Source: Nemertoderma westbladi (taxonomy: Eukaryota; Xenacoelomorpha; Nemertodermatida; Nemertodermatidae). Taken from it: a DNA stretch of 64,000 bases. The translations under genes and the position numbers were made by a program. The stretch lies in the NCBI GenBank assembly GCA_032718475.1, contig JAUCBJ010004629.1:1-64000 (forward strand). Direction: 5' to 3'. The first letter of the stretch is position 1. Each line of letters opens with the position of its first letter. The notes under the pieces are model-generated. The model had not been told where the DNA came from. It saw only the letters and a list, made by a program, of their open reading frames with translations, and made no database searches. Positions 34,773-47,450 of the stretch are shown piece after piece.

Positions 34773-35049
34773 CATTATGAAGGTGACGGGTTGCGGTGAC
34801 GGTGAAGGTGACGGTGACGAGGTAGCTTCACCAATTTAAACAAATGAATCAACATTTCTGACGTTAGAGGGTATGCCAGAATTGCCACTCATCTATTACA
34901 TTGTGTATTTATTAATATATATATATAAATTTAAATTGCACTAAATTAACTACATAAGGAAATAATATTAATGGAATGTTCAGAGAGAAATTAATGAAGC
35001 ATTGATAGAATTTATACAGTAAATAGTATAGTAGCATAGTTTTTGGGTT

Positions 35050-36270
35050 TCAGTAAGAAGGTTTGAGTTTTTCAGTTTCATGTTGTTGCCTCAAATCCCC
35101 AAATCCAAGCCCACGCCACGAACGATGGCCACCATGGAGGCAGAGTAAGCTTGACCGGAGATGTGCGATTTGAAGGCGCTGCCTTAGACCCCACAATACA
35201 CAAGCGAGGCCCCTTTCTCTCATTCCTTGGTGTTTTAATACCAGGGCCTTCGCAATATGTTTTATGAGTATCTGGGCTTCATGGCACCAGACTCCATCAG
35301 TAGCACCAACAAGGGGGGTGGAGGACATCCTCCGGTCTTCATACACGGTGCGGTAATGTCGCATTTTATAGCGGCAGCATTTGTCCAACAGTGACTCAGT
35401 AGAGTGGTTTGTTTGGGAGTAAGAGGTGGCAACAGCATTGATAACTGCGACATCGAACAATGCCACAATTTGAGAAGCACAACCCTGAGCTACCAAGTCA
35501 GCATGAACACCACTGACTGCGATCCCGGCGCTATTGTGGTGGTCTTGCAACAGTGTTACCTCCTGCTCCACGCTTGATGGTCCTACAACAGTGGCCAAGA
35601 GGTCCCCAAATGCCTCCCAGACTTCATTGTGACATTTCATGAACAGACCTTCCAACTTGCAGCTCAGTGCATAGGTGGAGGAGAACTCGCCTCCACACTC
35701 CTCATACATCCCCTGTAGACTGGGAGGGACCATGCAGTACCAGAGTACAAGATTATCATGGAACTCCTCCGCACTGAGGTCTGTCCCGTCGAGCTCAGAA
35801 GGCTGTGCAGTCAACCATCCACCAGTCTTGTAATTTACTGCCCATCCCACTGTTCTCCGTTGGTTGGTGGGTAGGTTTCTAGAGCAGCATCACGCACCTC
35901 GAGAAACCATGTTTCGATTAGTTCCCATGACTCTGAGGGCCTGGTTCATGTGAACCAAAATATCAGGCACCTGTAGTGGTACAACAGTTTGTAATGCCTC
36001 GTTGACCATGGATGCGTTCCTGGTTGTATTGCATTGTAGTAGAAGGTTGCGGAGACCAATTCCACCATGAGGAGCGGGGAGAAGGACAAGGTCTTCCTCG
36101 GTCTGGTTAAGAGTGGTCCCAAAAAGGACAGGAATGAAAACACAGAGCAGGGCTGCCCGGATAGGTGCGAGGTCTTCATTGGTAGTCGGAACAACCCGAA
36201 GAAGCTAATCCCACTCCACCTGAACATCAGAGATATACCAGTGTGGCCAGACTTCATAACTGCCGAGATT
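35050..36270 (-). pseudogene. Non-LTR retroelement C-terminal region, copy 1
   Basis: Open minus frame 35,850-35,050 (GGWLTAQPSELDGTDLSAEE, FHDNLVLWY, YALSCKLEGLFMKCHNEVW, ALFDVAVINA) resembles the C-terminal module found after RT in a group of invertebrate retroelements, where a C-x2-C-x8-H-x4-C-like finger precedes an F-D-x-x-V-x-D motif. Upstream pieces to about 36,250 (LLPAPHGGIGL) fit the end of RT. Parallel copy at 43,400-44,730. Confidence 0.6.
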
Positions 36271-36899
36271 TAATGGATGTTCACCACCCATCCCTCCACC
36301 TTCTTCTCTACAAATGCGTTCCTGGTTGAAGGATCACTAGATACCACATCTGGATACCCCTGTCCCCGAACCACTCCCACACCTCCTCGTCACCAGCTAA
36401 CTACTTGTAACCATTTGGCAGTTTTCTCTCAATTGATAGTAATATTAATAATAATAATTCTTATTAAATAATAAACACGGTTACAATAAGAACAGATAGA
36501 ATAATAACAAACGAATTAGGAATTGTGCTGGTCATGGCAATGACCTAAGCACTATAAAACATTAGATCAGAAGATGAAACAAATGGATATTTATATATGA
36601 TGGACCAAGGTATAAATTAGTCCAGGCATGTTTTACAGAATTTTGGTTGCATTAAATCTAGTACGGGTCATCTAAACCCTATTTCTAAAACTTTTTCACA
36701 TCCACATTCCCAAAAACATACCTTCACGATGACACTATTAAATAGTATCCAGTGTGTTCAGTCATTGGATGATATGGTTGGTCATCTAGCAGACATCTGC
36801 TAGTGTGATGGATTCATCTATCTATTAAGAGTAAGAGAATCACTACTACTACGATGGGCATGCTGCAATACAGCTGCATTATATATATATATATTACAT

Positions 36900-37870
36900 A
36901 TATATTAAGAATGCTGTGCCGGCTTGTTGACAAAATTGCGCCACCACAACTCTCTATCACCCATGACATTTGCTAGATCATCCGCATCTTCAAGGCCAGT
37001 GTCCTTTGATGCATCTCAAGAAAGTCATGGGCTGTCCACCATGATTATTCGCTCCATGAGGTTACCAAAGCAAAAGATTATGCACTGGCTGGTTCTCATG
37101 GTGAAAGCAATGTCCTGCAAAGTTGAGGTGGTTCCATTTAAGTGTCAAGCTAGGGGAGACTAATGGAACACCTCCAATGTTGTATAGTCTGATTGGAGAT
37201 GTGTTCAATGTACTTGGCACAATGAAACCGGCGCAGCATTCTTGTGAAAGTGCCATCTAGAGATTTGGTATACTCTGCAGTTAGACCCCAGCATGGACTC
37301 CCATATAAGAGTTCTGGTACTATTACTGCCATAAATAATCGAACCTTAAGGTTCTGTTTTATTCTATGGGACTTTCAAATCTTGGACAGACTATTTGATG
37401 CTGCCCATGCCTTCCCCTTACGCATCCGATGGTCTTCACCTGACTTTATGAACCATGATCCCAAGTAGCAGAAGTCATCCAAGAGCTCAACCAAGCTGTA
37501 CTTCGATCCTATGCCCTAAATCCCCTATCCCTTTGGGATCCCTCTAGTGGTTAGACAGTACTCCTAAGTCATCAGCAAAGTCTAGATCAGTACGGTACTT
37601 TGCTGGATTTCCTCTACTTCTTGTGTCAGTAGGGGGTGTTACCATCTTTATTAAGATGGTATAAGGTCACCATGAAGGACTCCCCATAAGACTGGATCTG
37701 TGGACGAGGATCTGTGTCACCATCAGCAGTAGACACAAACGTGGTGGAACCATCGTACAGTGATCTGATAGCTGCAATAATTTCCTCAGGGATCCCATAC
37801 GAATCACACTGTCTGTGAAGGTAAATTTATTCTAGATAGCAGTATAGACACCAGCTTCTTGAAGGTACAT
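36900..37870 (-). pseudogene. RTE/I-like LINE RT end and C-terminus, copy 1
   Basis: Minus readings include PELLYGSPCWGLTAEYTKSL and DGTFTRMLRRFHCAKYIEHI. Sequence at 37,555-37,640 corresponds to the RT catalytic area of copy 2 but is shorter. Degenerate. Confidence 0.7.
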
Positions 37871-38559
37871 ACACCAGGATACTGCGCAGGGTTTATGGCA
37901 TAAAATACAATGCTCACTTAACAACTTAGGAATTGTACAATCTCTGTAGTATCCGAGAATTGCCAAAGCCCAGCACCATCCTACAGTCAATATGAAAGAG
38001 ACTTATCAGTCTGTGCAAGATCTTCTTCTTTGGTAGCCATTGACATTCCTGTTATGTCTGAAAGGCAATGGCGTAGATAATGCAGATTATGATAATCAGA
38101 TACCACTACCATTTCTTTGGTAAAGTCTGCTTTTTTATTGACTTAAAATTAACATATTATGTTAACATACAAGCTAACAACATGGAACTCCTTGAGATAA
38201 TTAATTTCCTTCAAAGCTATAAATTTTAAAATATAACATTATTTTAACATATTCCATAGAAAATGCGTTAAACAATAAAGTATTCTACATTATTCTCTTT
38301 TACATTATTTTCACTTCAAATTTAGCCATTGAATATCTTAATTTAATTAAAATATTTAACCTATACATCATCAGCAAAATTTACATTGATCGGAACTAAC
38401 TGGGATATAAATTATTAAACATATGTTGTGTCTATAAACTTTTCGATTCTAGAACTTTTTTCAAAAATATAAACAAATATATACTATAATCCACCTGCTG
38501 CATTGCAGGTACACATTGAGATGATATGCCAGCTTAACAAAAACATTTTGTCACCATCA

Positions 38560-38870
38560 TGCAATCCACAATTGGCATGCTCCAATGCAGCTTGCATTAA
38601 GAATGCTATGCCGGCTTATAGACAAAATGGATATATCCCTTTTGAATTTCGAGAATTATCCACAAGGTCAGCATCCTTTGAGAGGCTTTTCAAGAAAGTC
38701 ATGGGATGTCAACCATGCTTATTATCTCCATGTGATTGCCAAAGCACAAGATTGTGCACAGGCTCGTCCTCACGGCGAAAGCAATCAAGGGCCATACTCC
38801 TAGTCATCTTTGTAGCTCTACTTCAAGGCCTTTTCATATTTAACCTAATTTTCTCTGTACAATGTCATGG
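38560..38870 (-). mobile_element. RTE/I-like LINE 3' fragment, copy 1
   Basis: AAGAATGCTATGCCGGCTTA, CTTTTCAAGAAAGTCATGGG and CCAAAGCACAAGATTGTGCA match the 3' segment at 36,910-37,090 at lower identity. The 170-codon plus frame here is an antisense by-product. Confidence 0.55.
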
Positions 38871-40292
38871 CGGATCATTGTATTCAGTATGTTTGATATT
38901 AAGAAATTTCACAGGGTTTAGAGAATATAATACAATTATATTTGTACAAAATCTCTCGATAATAATATCTTATATAAGGGCAGAAGAAATGAGGTGCTTG
39001 TGCATGGCTAAATAAGGATGTTTCTGTACCTGTACAACTGTACATCTATAAACTGCGAGGTGGAATCTTCAGTTAGGTGTTGGGCAACGAAACTACCCCC
39101 TAACCCTAGAGGTTTATCGCAAACTCTGTGTAGTGATTGGTCCTCTAATTATATTTAAAAGCAGCTGGATGGGATGAAGGGAGTCATCTTAGTTCCGTTC
39201 GCAGTCCACAGACTGTATGAGTGGGATATCTGCTGCTCCTAAAACTTGCACTATGACAGCCAGGATTAATAAGAACTCAGTTCCACCATCTGGCGAGATT
39301 ACCTGAGCTTATGTGTCACAATAATTAATTGTAACCATCAAATACCAGAAACTCTCAAATTTATAATGATTTTAAAAATAAAAATAATAAATTTTGTTTA
39401 TAAAATTGCCAATTTATCAGAAATAGAAAATGAAAATACAAAAAGTTTCCGAAAATTATGATGAAAATGAACATGGTGGTGATGAGTAGTCTTTTTAGCG
39501 AAATTTTTTAAATCTCTCTCACGCCGGTTGCTAGGAGGCGCCAAAAAAATAATTTTCAAATTGTTATTTACTTTAGTTCATTCTTTTTTGGGTGATAGAT
39601 CGTTTTCTATGCATTTTTCAACCACATTATTTACAAATAAAAAAAACACTAGGGGTTTTATTTTATTAGTTCACAATTTTATGGCGGTTCTTTATTAGTT
39701 TGCTGATGGTGATGATATGTTACTTTTGTGGCTTTCTGTTGTTGGGCTTAAATACATTAGATTCGACATAAGATTAGGCATATTGTACTGATTGAATATA
39801 AGTTACGAATGCCGATACAAATAAATCAATACTAAATGTATCCCATCCCGTTCCAGTTCCAGAACAGGATGGAAGCCGCCAAGTATTAAAATTACTCTCA
39901 ATAATGTCTCTCTACCATCATTGGTGGAACAAGGACTATATTTAGGAATCTTGCTTGACTTCAAATGTTGATGCTACAGTTTTATACGGTACCGGTAGCG
40001 CAGTCGTACGATGTATACCCTTTGTAATACAAATATACGTCATATTTGGTGCTTACCATATAATAGCCATAGATGCATAGTTGACGATATTATTAATTTC
40101 CACACCTAAAGGCGAAGGTAATGCTTAGTAAACATTTAGTTAAATTTGCTACTAATTCGTTTTTTTGGCCAATGTGGTATTTTTCAATTATAGAAGTAGA
40201 ATTCGTGCTAACTTACATAGGATAGGGAATGAGTGTGGTTTCTGTATTTTAAATAATCTAACTGACTTATCTGCTTATAACTATTTTAAATC

Positions 40293-42140
40293 TTCCTTAA
40301 TAGTACCTGGCCCCTAATTTGTGCCATGAAATTAATGATTGTATTGTCAACGAGTCAACCTTGTCGCACTTTTATACTTAAGAACTCGTAGAAATAATGA
40401 AGTATATGGCGTCGTTCTAGGATCGTTTAGTATTATGTATGCTATTACATTATATTACATACATAATTCGTACTTAATTACGTGCCTGCCTTATCGGACC
40501 TTCATGTTTCTCAGTATTCTATTATAGTACCACTGTTGCTGCTGTCTGTACTGCAGTAGTAGCATATGGCCTATGGTTGGTTTGGTCCACAAGACTGGAC
40601 TAATCATGCGTCTACATATCCGTCAGATTAGTATAACCAAACAGTTGTTGTTATTGATAGTGTCTTTGGACCCCGCTTTAAATGCAATCCTGTGTGGGTT
40701 GGATCACTACTAAAGATATTAGTTTAGACGCATGCACTGCACAGCTGTTAGCCTAGCAACGTTCAAGTAATTATATACATATCGATTGGTGTGTACCACA
40801 TACCACATACAGCATCGATGGTTTTATCATTAGATGACAAAAACTGTAATTACGATTAATAAACGGTTGTTTCCACATAATATTGCGGAAGTTAAAAATG
40901 TAGTGAAAACCAAGTAAATAGGTCAGTCAGTATAAAACATATGTATTTATTTATTTTAGAGTAAAAAGTGATATGTATTTTGTTATATTTTTGTTTCTTC
41001 CACTATACATTCCAATATAATAAATAATAGTACATAGATTGTCTCTGTCTTATGATTGGATCATTCTTTGGAATATATTTGTGTGCAACATGTTTACAGT
41101 ATGCATATTACAGCATATAAATACAAAGCAATTTACAAAACAGTAATTTCATTATACTTATTTATTTAAATTGTTTTACGCCGAGCGCGGCTGCCTCAAG
41201 TAATGATATATACAATAATTTCTGAAATCGCCCATCACTGTTGTCATTACGAAAAAACTATGTTATACATATAAAAACTTTAAATAACATAGGCTTGATC
41301 TATTTTTGTTAATCAACAATTTTAGTCTATAATTAAATTAATTTGTACACATTTATCAGTAATCCCGGAATGATATGTTTTTTAATAAGTGGTTTATAAT
41401 TAATTAATTTTTAACTCGAATTAAAACAAATTTTATTTAATTCGATTAATTAATTGTTAGAAAATTATAACATAACAAGAAGTCTGCCTATTTATTACAA
41501 TTAGTAGGCAGAAGACACCTACAGAATTTATATTTATAATTTCCCATCCCAATAAAAAATGGGGTTAACTGTGCTACGTTAGCCGTCATTGTTGTGGTGT
41601 GACGGCATGGTTACACGACCAGGCCATTTGTTTTTGGAATTGTGTATTAGGAAAGTATAATATTATCACTGGAGCTCTAACTCGAGTTTCTGCAGCTATT
41701 ATTATTAGTTTTTGTTTGTGGCAGTAATGTTTGAATGCTAATAACTAATAAGTCGATCAATCATGGATGAAATAGTTGACATGTAGTCTATCAAAAGTTT
41801 AGAAATTCTACACAGACTTATACAGTTCCTCTGTCTGCCGCTAGGGGCGAATTTGAGAGAAACGTAAAATTAGCTGCAATTATAGAACCAACCATAAGAT
41901 TCATCTGAAATTTTGTAGTAGTAATTAACCTACGAGCATTGCTTAATTATAAATTCTACACACAGACAGACTTTTACAGTTCCTCTGTCTGCCGCTGGAG
42001 GTCGAATTGTCAAAGCTCCAGTTCATCGTGCTTAGCACGGTTTAATTGATTATTATAACCTTTTTAATTATAATATTGTTATTTCATATAAGATCTGATT
42101 GTAACGGATAACTTTGACCAGTTATTCAGCCTCGAGTATC
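40293..42140. other. Segment present only in duplication copy 2
   Basis: Not in copy 1, where the flanks are joined by about 40 different bases. It holds an internal direct repeat (CAGTTCCTCTGTCTGCCGCT at about 41,824 and 41,980) but no recognisable coding frame. It may contain the ancestral promoter region of the transporter, lost from copy 1, or be an insertion. Confidence 0.55.
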
Positions 42141-42149
42141 ATCACTTCG

Positions 42150-43223
42150 ATGAACAACCTCCTATCTCGATTCCGTAAACATGAGATTATTGGAATCCCA
42201 AGAATAAACCTTTTGGCTGGCCTATTCTATGCAGTCTGCTCTGGATTGATGCCATTTTCAAATAAAATGTTACTGGAATATTACCAATTCAACTGTTTCA
42301 ATATGCTAATTCTATGTCAATCAGTTGCTGTTGTTATATTATTTGCAATATTGAATTATTGTAAAATTATTAAAATCGATAATGTTAATTTCGTTGCTGG
42401 TAGATATATGCTGCTGTTGTCCGGATGCTATTATACAAACGCGCTAGCTACTTTGTATACATTGGCAGGATTAGACATACCAATGTACAACGCTATTAAA
42501 AGAACGGTACCCTTCGTTAACCTAATACTTTTATATTGCCTTCTCAGCAAAAGGAGCCAACCTACTAAACTGAAAAACACTGCAGTGTTTGTCATGACAG
42601 CGGGGTGCCTAATGGCAGGAATCGGGGAGACTAATCACAACTTTTTGGCTTATATGTGGGGGATTGTTTGCGTGACGTCACAAGGTGTCTATCTCACTGT
42701 ATCACAGAAACTTTCCGAAGAACGCCACTTATCTACAATAACTATTATTTACATTAATTCTCTTCAAATTGCTGTTATTTCAGCTATTGGTGTTCTTATT
42801 TCAAATGAATATAATCATCTTAAGCAAAGAATAGGTGACAAACATGATGGAACAGAGCTCTTATTGGCTTTCATACTAGCATTGACCAATAGCGCTCTGT
42901 CAATGGCATCCAAATTTCTCTGTGCCAATAGAAACTCCGCGCTAACCACTAGTGTGATCGGAGTTGTCAAGGGAACTGTTTCATCCTGTTTTGGATTGCT
43001 TGGCTTTCAAAACCAAACAATAACGCCATTATATCTTTTAGGATTATCCACGAACACAGTGGGGGGTGTATGTTATGTGTTTGCTAGTAAATGGAACAGC
43101 CATGATGTCTCTAGTAAAGAAAATTATATACGGGGTGATTCTAGCAACAGCGATGATGTGCGTCATGGTGGTTCTATTAACAATGTCCCCAATGGTAGTT
43201 GTCAAGGGACTTCCATTGTTTAA
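42150..43223 (+). CDS. SLC35D-like nucleotide-sugar transporter, intronless, copy 2
   Basis: 357 codons from ATG 42,150 (MNNLLSRFRKHE); the frame upstream has no ATG. Nearly identical to copy 1. Differences seen are mostly single residues, one extra residue (SKRSQPTK against SKRSPTK), different first residues and several changes in the cytosolic tail after SKWNS. No stops or frameshifts. Upstream sequence differs completely from copy 1 beyond a few bases, so the two genes should have different promoters. Confidence 0.82.
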   Translation: MNNLLSRFRKHEIIGIPRINLLAGLFYAVCSGLMPFSNKMLLEYYQFNCFNMLILCQSVAVVILFAILNYCKIIKIDNVNFVAGRYMLLLSGCYYTNALATLYTLAGLDIPMYNAIKRTVPFVNLILLYCLLSKRSQPTKLKNTAVFVMTAGCLMAGIGETNHNFLAYMWGIVCVTSQGVYLTVSQKLSEERHLSTITIIYINSLQIAVISAIGVLISNEYNHLKQRIGDKHDGTELLLAFILALTNSALSMASKFLCANRNSALTTSVIGVVKGTVSSCFGLLGFQNQTITPLYLLGLSTNTVGGVCYVFASKWNSHDVSSKENYIRGDSSNSDDVRHGGSINNVPNGSCQGTSIV

Positions 43224-43399
43224 CATTACGAAGGTGATGGGTTGCAATTTATGTTTACTAAGATAGGTTCACCAATTTAAACAAATGAATCAACATTTCT
43301 GACGTTAGAGGGTATGCGAGAATTTCACTCATCTATTACATTGTGTATTTATTAAAATATATATAATTTTAAATTGCACTAAATTAACTACATAAGGAA

Positions 43400-44730
43400 A
43401 TGATATTAATGGAATGTTCCGAGAGAAATTAATGAAGTATTAATAGAATTTATACAGTAAATAGTATGGTAGCATTGTTTTTGAATTTCAGCAATGTGTC
43501 GCGATGTTGTTGCCTCAAAACCCACTCTATCCCCGAATCCAAGCCCATACCATGAACGAAGGCCACCATGGAGGCAGAGCAAGCTTGACCGGAGAAGTGC
43601 GAATAGAAGACGCTGCCTTAGTCCCCACAACACACAAGTGAGGCCCCGTTCTCTCATTCATTGGTGTTTTAATACCAGGGCCTCCGCAATATGTTTTATG
43701 AGTATCTGGGCCTCATGGCACCGGACCCCATCAGTGGTCCCAAAAAGGGGGGTGGAGGACATCCTCCAGTCCTCATACACTGTACAGTAATGTCACATTT
43801 TATAGTGGCAGCATTAGTCCAACAGTGACTCAGTAGAGCGGTTTGTTTGGGAGTAAGAGATGGCATCAGCATTGATCACTGCGACATCGAACGACGCCAC
43901 AATTTGAGAAGTGCAACCCTGAGCTACCAAGTCAGCATGAACACCACCGACTGCAATCCTGGAGCTATTGTTGTGGTATTGTGATAATGTCACATTTTGC
44001 TCCACACTCGATGGTCCTACCACAGAGGCCAAGAGGTCCCCAAATACCTCCCGGACTTCTTTGTGACTTTTCATAAACAGACCTCCCAACTTGCAGCTCA
44101 GTGCATAAGCGGAGGAGAACTTGCCTCCAGACCCCTCACACATCCCTGGTAGACCAGGAGTGACCATGCAGTACCAGAGCGCAAGATTATCACCGAACTC
44201 CTCAGCACTGAGGTCTGTCCCATCGAGCACAGAAGGCTGTGCAGTCAACCATCCACTAGTCTTGTAATTTACTGTCCATCCCACTGTTCTCCGTCAGTTG
44301 GTGGGTAGGTTTCTATAGCGGCATCACGCACCTCGAGAAACCACATTTCGAGTAGTTCCCGTGACTCTGAGGGCCTGGTTCATGTGAACCAAATGATCAA
44401 GCACCTGTAGTGGTACAGTGGTACAACAGTTTGCAATCCCTCGTTGACCAGTGCCCTCCATGGATGCCTTCCTGCCTGGATTGCGTCGTAGTAGAGGGTC
44501 GCAGATACCAATTCCACCATGAGGAGTGGGGAGAAGAACACAGTCATCCTTGGTCTGGTTAAGAGTGGTCCCAAAAAGGATGGGAATGAAAATACGGAGC
44601 AGGGCTGCCCAGATAGGTGTGAGGTCTTCATCGGTAATCAGAACAACCCGAAGAAGCCAATCCCACTCCACATGAACATACGGGATATATCGGTGTGTCT
44701 GGACTGTGGGGTGGGTAGACTTCATAACTG
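43400..44730 (-). pseudogene. Non-LTR retroelement C-terminal region, copy 2
   Basis: Parallel to 35,050-36,270: the 44,284-43,814 minus frame reads SGWLTAQPSVLDGTDLSAEE and YALSCKLGGLFMKSHKEV; the 44,725-44,324 frame reads LRIFIPILFGTTLNQTKDD and LLPTPHGGIGICDPLL, typical of the segment joining RT to the C-terminal finger. The second finger cysteine region differs from copy 1. Confidence 0.65.
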
Positions 44731-45399
44731 CCGAGATTTAATGGATGTTCACCACCCATCCCTTCACCTTCTTCTCCATGAATGCTTTCCTGGTTGAAGG
44801 ATCACCAATAAATCCCCCAAGGAACTGGTGTCCACCAACAATCTGGATACCCGTGTTCCCGAACCACTCCCACGCTTCCTCGTAACCAGGTAACCACTCG
44901 TAACCACTTTGCAGTTTTCTGTCAATTTATAATAATATTAATAATAATTATTATTAAATAATACACATGGTTACAATAAGAATGGATAGAATAATAACAA
45001 AGGAATTAGGAATTGTGCTGGTTATGGCAATGATCTAAGCACTATAAAACACTAGATCAGAAGATGAAAAAAATGTATATTTATATATGATGGACCAAGG
45101 TATAAATTAGTCCAGGCATGTTTTACAGAATTTTGGTTGCATTAAATCGAGTACAGGTCATATAACCCTATTTGTAAAACTTTTTCACATCCACATTCCC
45201 AAAAACATACCTTCACTATGACACTATTCAATAGTATCCAGTATGTTCAGTCATTGGATGGTATGGTGGTCATCTAGCAGACATCTGCTAGTGTGATGGA
45301 TTCATCTATCTATTAAGGTTAAGAGAATCACTCTTACTACGATGGGCATGCTGCAATGCAGCTGCATTATATATATATATATTACATATATATTAAGAA

Positions 45400-46400
45400 T
45401 GCTGTGCCGGCACAATGAAATGGACATTGGCATTGACATTGACAAAATTGCGCCGCCACAACTGTCACCCACGACATTTGCTAGATCATCCTCATCTCCA
45501 ATCCAGTTCTTGGGCCTTGAGACACCTTTGATGCATCTCAAGAAAGTCATGGGCCGTCCTCCATGCTTATTCGCTCCATGAGGTTACCAAAGCAAAAGAT
45601 TATGCACTGGCGGTTGAGGTGGTTCCATTCAAGTGTCAAGCTAGGGGAGACCAATGGAACACCTCCAATGTTGTATAGTCTGATTGGAGATGTGTTCAAT
45701 GTACTTGACACAATGAAACCAGCGCAGCATTCTTGTGAAAGTGCCATGTAGAGATTTGGCATCCTCTGCAGTTAGAGCCCAGCATGGACTCCCATATAAG
45801 AGTTCTGGAAATATTACTGCCATATAATCGAACCTTAAGGTTCCGTTTTATTCTATGGGACTTCCAAATGTTGGACAGACTATTTAACACTGCCCATGCC
45901 TTGCCCTTATGCATCCAAAGGTCTTTACCTGACTTTATGATCCATGATCCCAAGTTGCAGAAGTCATCCACGTGCACAACTAAGCCGTCCTTAGATCCTA
46001 TGCCCTTAAGATCAGACATTTATTAAGGGCCGTCTAGGTTGACTGTCATGATTTTGGTCTTCTTGGAACTTACAAAAAAACCAACACTAGAAGCAACCTG
46101 CTCCAATGAGCAGATGAGCCTTTGGGATCCCTCTAGTGATTCTGACAGTTCTCCTAAGTCATCAGCAAAGTCTAGATCAGTAAGGTCCTTTGCTGGAATT
46201 CCTCTACTTCTTGTGTCAGTACTGGGTGTTACCATCGCCCTATCTTTATTCATCAGCAGTAGACACAAATGTGGTGGAACCATCGTATAGTGATCGAATA
46301 GCTTCAATAATTTCCTCAGGAATCCCATACGAATCACACTGTCTGTGAAGGTAAATTTATTCTAGACAGCAGTATAGACACCAGCTTCTTGAAGGTACAT
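45400..46400 (-). pseudogene. RTE/I-like LINE RT end and C-terminus, copy 2
   Basis: The 46,337-46,023 minus frame has the RT catalytic box (DTRSRGIPAKDLTDLDFADD) and VGFFVSSKKTKIMTVN; then VDDFCNLGSWIIKSGKDL and GKAWAVLNSLSNIWKSHRI (46,019-45,696), and SPCWALTAEDAKSLHGTFT with RMLRWFHCVKYIEHI (45,823-45,641). Frames change between pieces. It is longer than the copy 1 counterpart. Confidence 0.78.
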
Positions 46401-47159
46401 ACACCAGGATGCTGCGTAGGGTTTATGGCATAAAATACAATGCTCACTTAACAAATTAGGAATTGTACAATCTCGGTAGTAACCGAGAATTGCCAAAGCC
46501 CAGCACCACCCTACAGTCAATATGAATGAGTCTTACAGGCTATTTCCATCGTAGAACTGATCAGTCTGTGCAAGATCTTCTTCTGTGGTAGCCATTGACA
46601 TTCCTGTTATGTCTGAAAGACAATGGCGTAGATAATGCAGATTATGATAATCAGATACCACTACCATTTCTTTGGTAAAGTATGCTTACTTAAAATTAAC
46701 ATTATTATGTTAACAAACAAGCAGTTAATTTAAGTAGATAATATTTCTGGAACTCCTTGAGATAATTAATTTCCTTCAAAGCAATAAATTGTTTTTTATT
46801 TTAAAATATAACATTATTTTAACATATTCCATAGAAAATGCGTTAAACAATAAATTATTCTACATTATGCTCTTTTACATTATTTTCACTTCAAATTTAG
46901 CCATCTTAATTTAATTACAATATTTAACCTATATATCATTAGCAAAATTTACATTGATCGGAACTAACTGGAATATAAATTATTAAACATATGTTATGTC
47001 TATAAAATTTTAGGATTCTAGAGCTTGTTTCAAAAATATAAACAAATATATACTATAATCCACCTGCTGCATTGCAGGTACACATTGAGATGATATGCCA
47101 GCTTAACAAAAACATTTTGTCACCATCATGCAATCCACAATTGGCATGCTCCAATGCAG

Positions 47160-47450
47160 CGTGCATGAAGAATGCTATGCCGGCTTATGGACAAAATGTA
47201 TATATCCCTTTTGAATTTCGAGAGATTATCCACAAGGTCAGCATCCTTTGAGAGGCTTTTCAAGAAAGTCATGGGCTGTCAACCTTGCTTATTATCTCCA
47301 TGTGATTGCCAAAGCACAAGATTGTGCACAGGCTCGTCCTCACGGCGAAAGCAATCAAGGGCCATACTCCTAGTCATCTTTGTAGCTCTACTTCAAGGCC
47401 TTTTCATATTTAACCTAATTTTCTCTGTACAATGTCATGGCTGATCATTG
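47160..47450 (-). mobile_element. RTE/I-like LINE 3' fragment, copy 2
   Basis: Counterpart of 38,560-38,870, with a few substitutions. The surrounding 46,400-47,160 holds no gene. Confidence 0.55.

Larger units (their letters stand above)
24725..39198 (+). repeat. Tandem segmental duplication, copy 1
   Basis: 24,725-25,641 matches 39,199-40,158, and 33,505-39,198 matches 40,159-47,955, in the same order and orientation. Small differences and indels are scattered through. Copy 1 carries the 7.9-kb insertion at 25,642-33,504. The duplicated unit contains the transporter gene, a LINE C-terminal fragment and RTE/I-like LINE pieces. The junction phrase is CGCAGTCCACAGACTGTATG (about 24,727 and 39,200). 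Confidence 0.85.

Noticed and set aside
35262-35480. Short overlapping frames within the retroelement C-terminal region
   Set aside because: Shadow frames of the 35,850-35,050 minus frame.
38503-39015. 170-codon plus-strand frame
   Set aside because: Overlaps LINE 3' sequence in antisense; the same region in copy 2 (47,172-47,444) is interrupted, so it is not conserved as protein.
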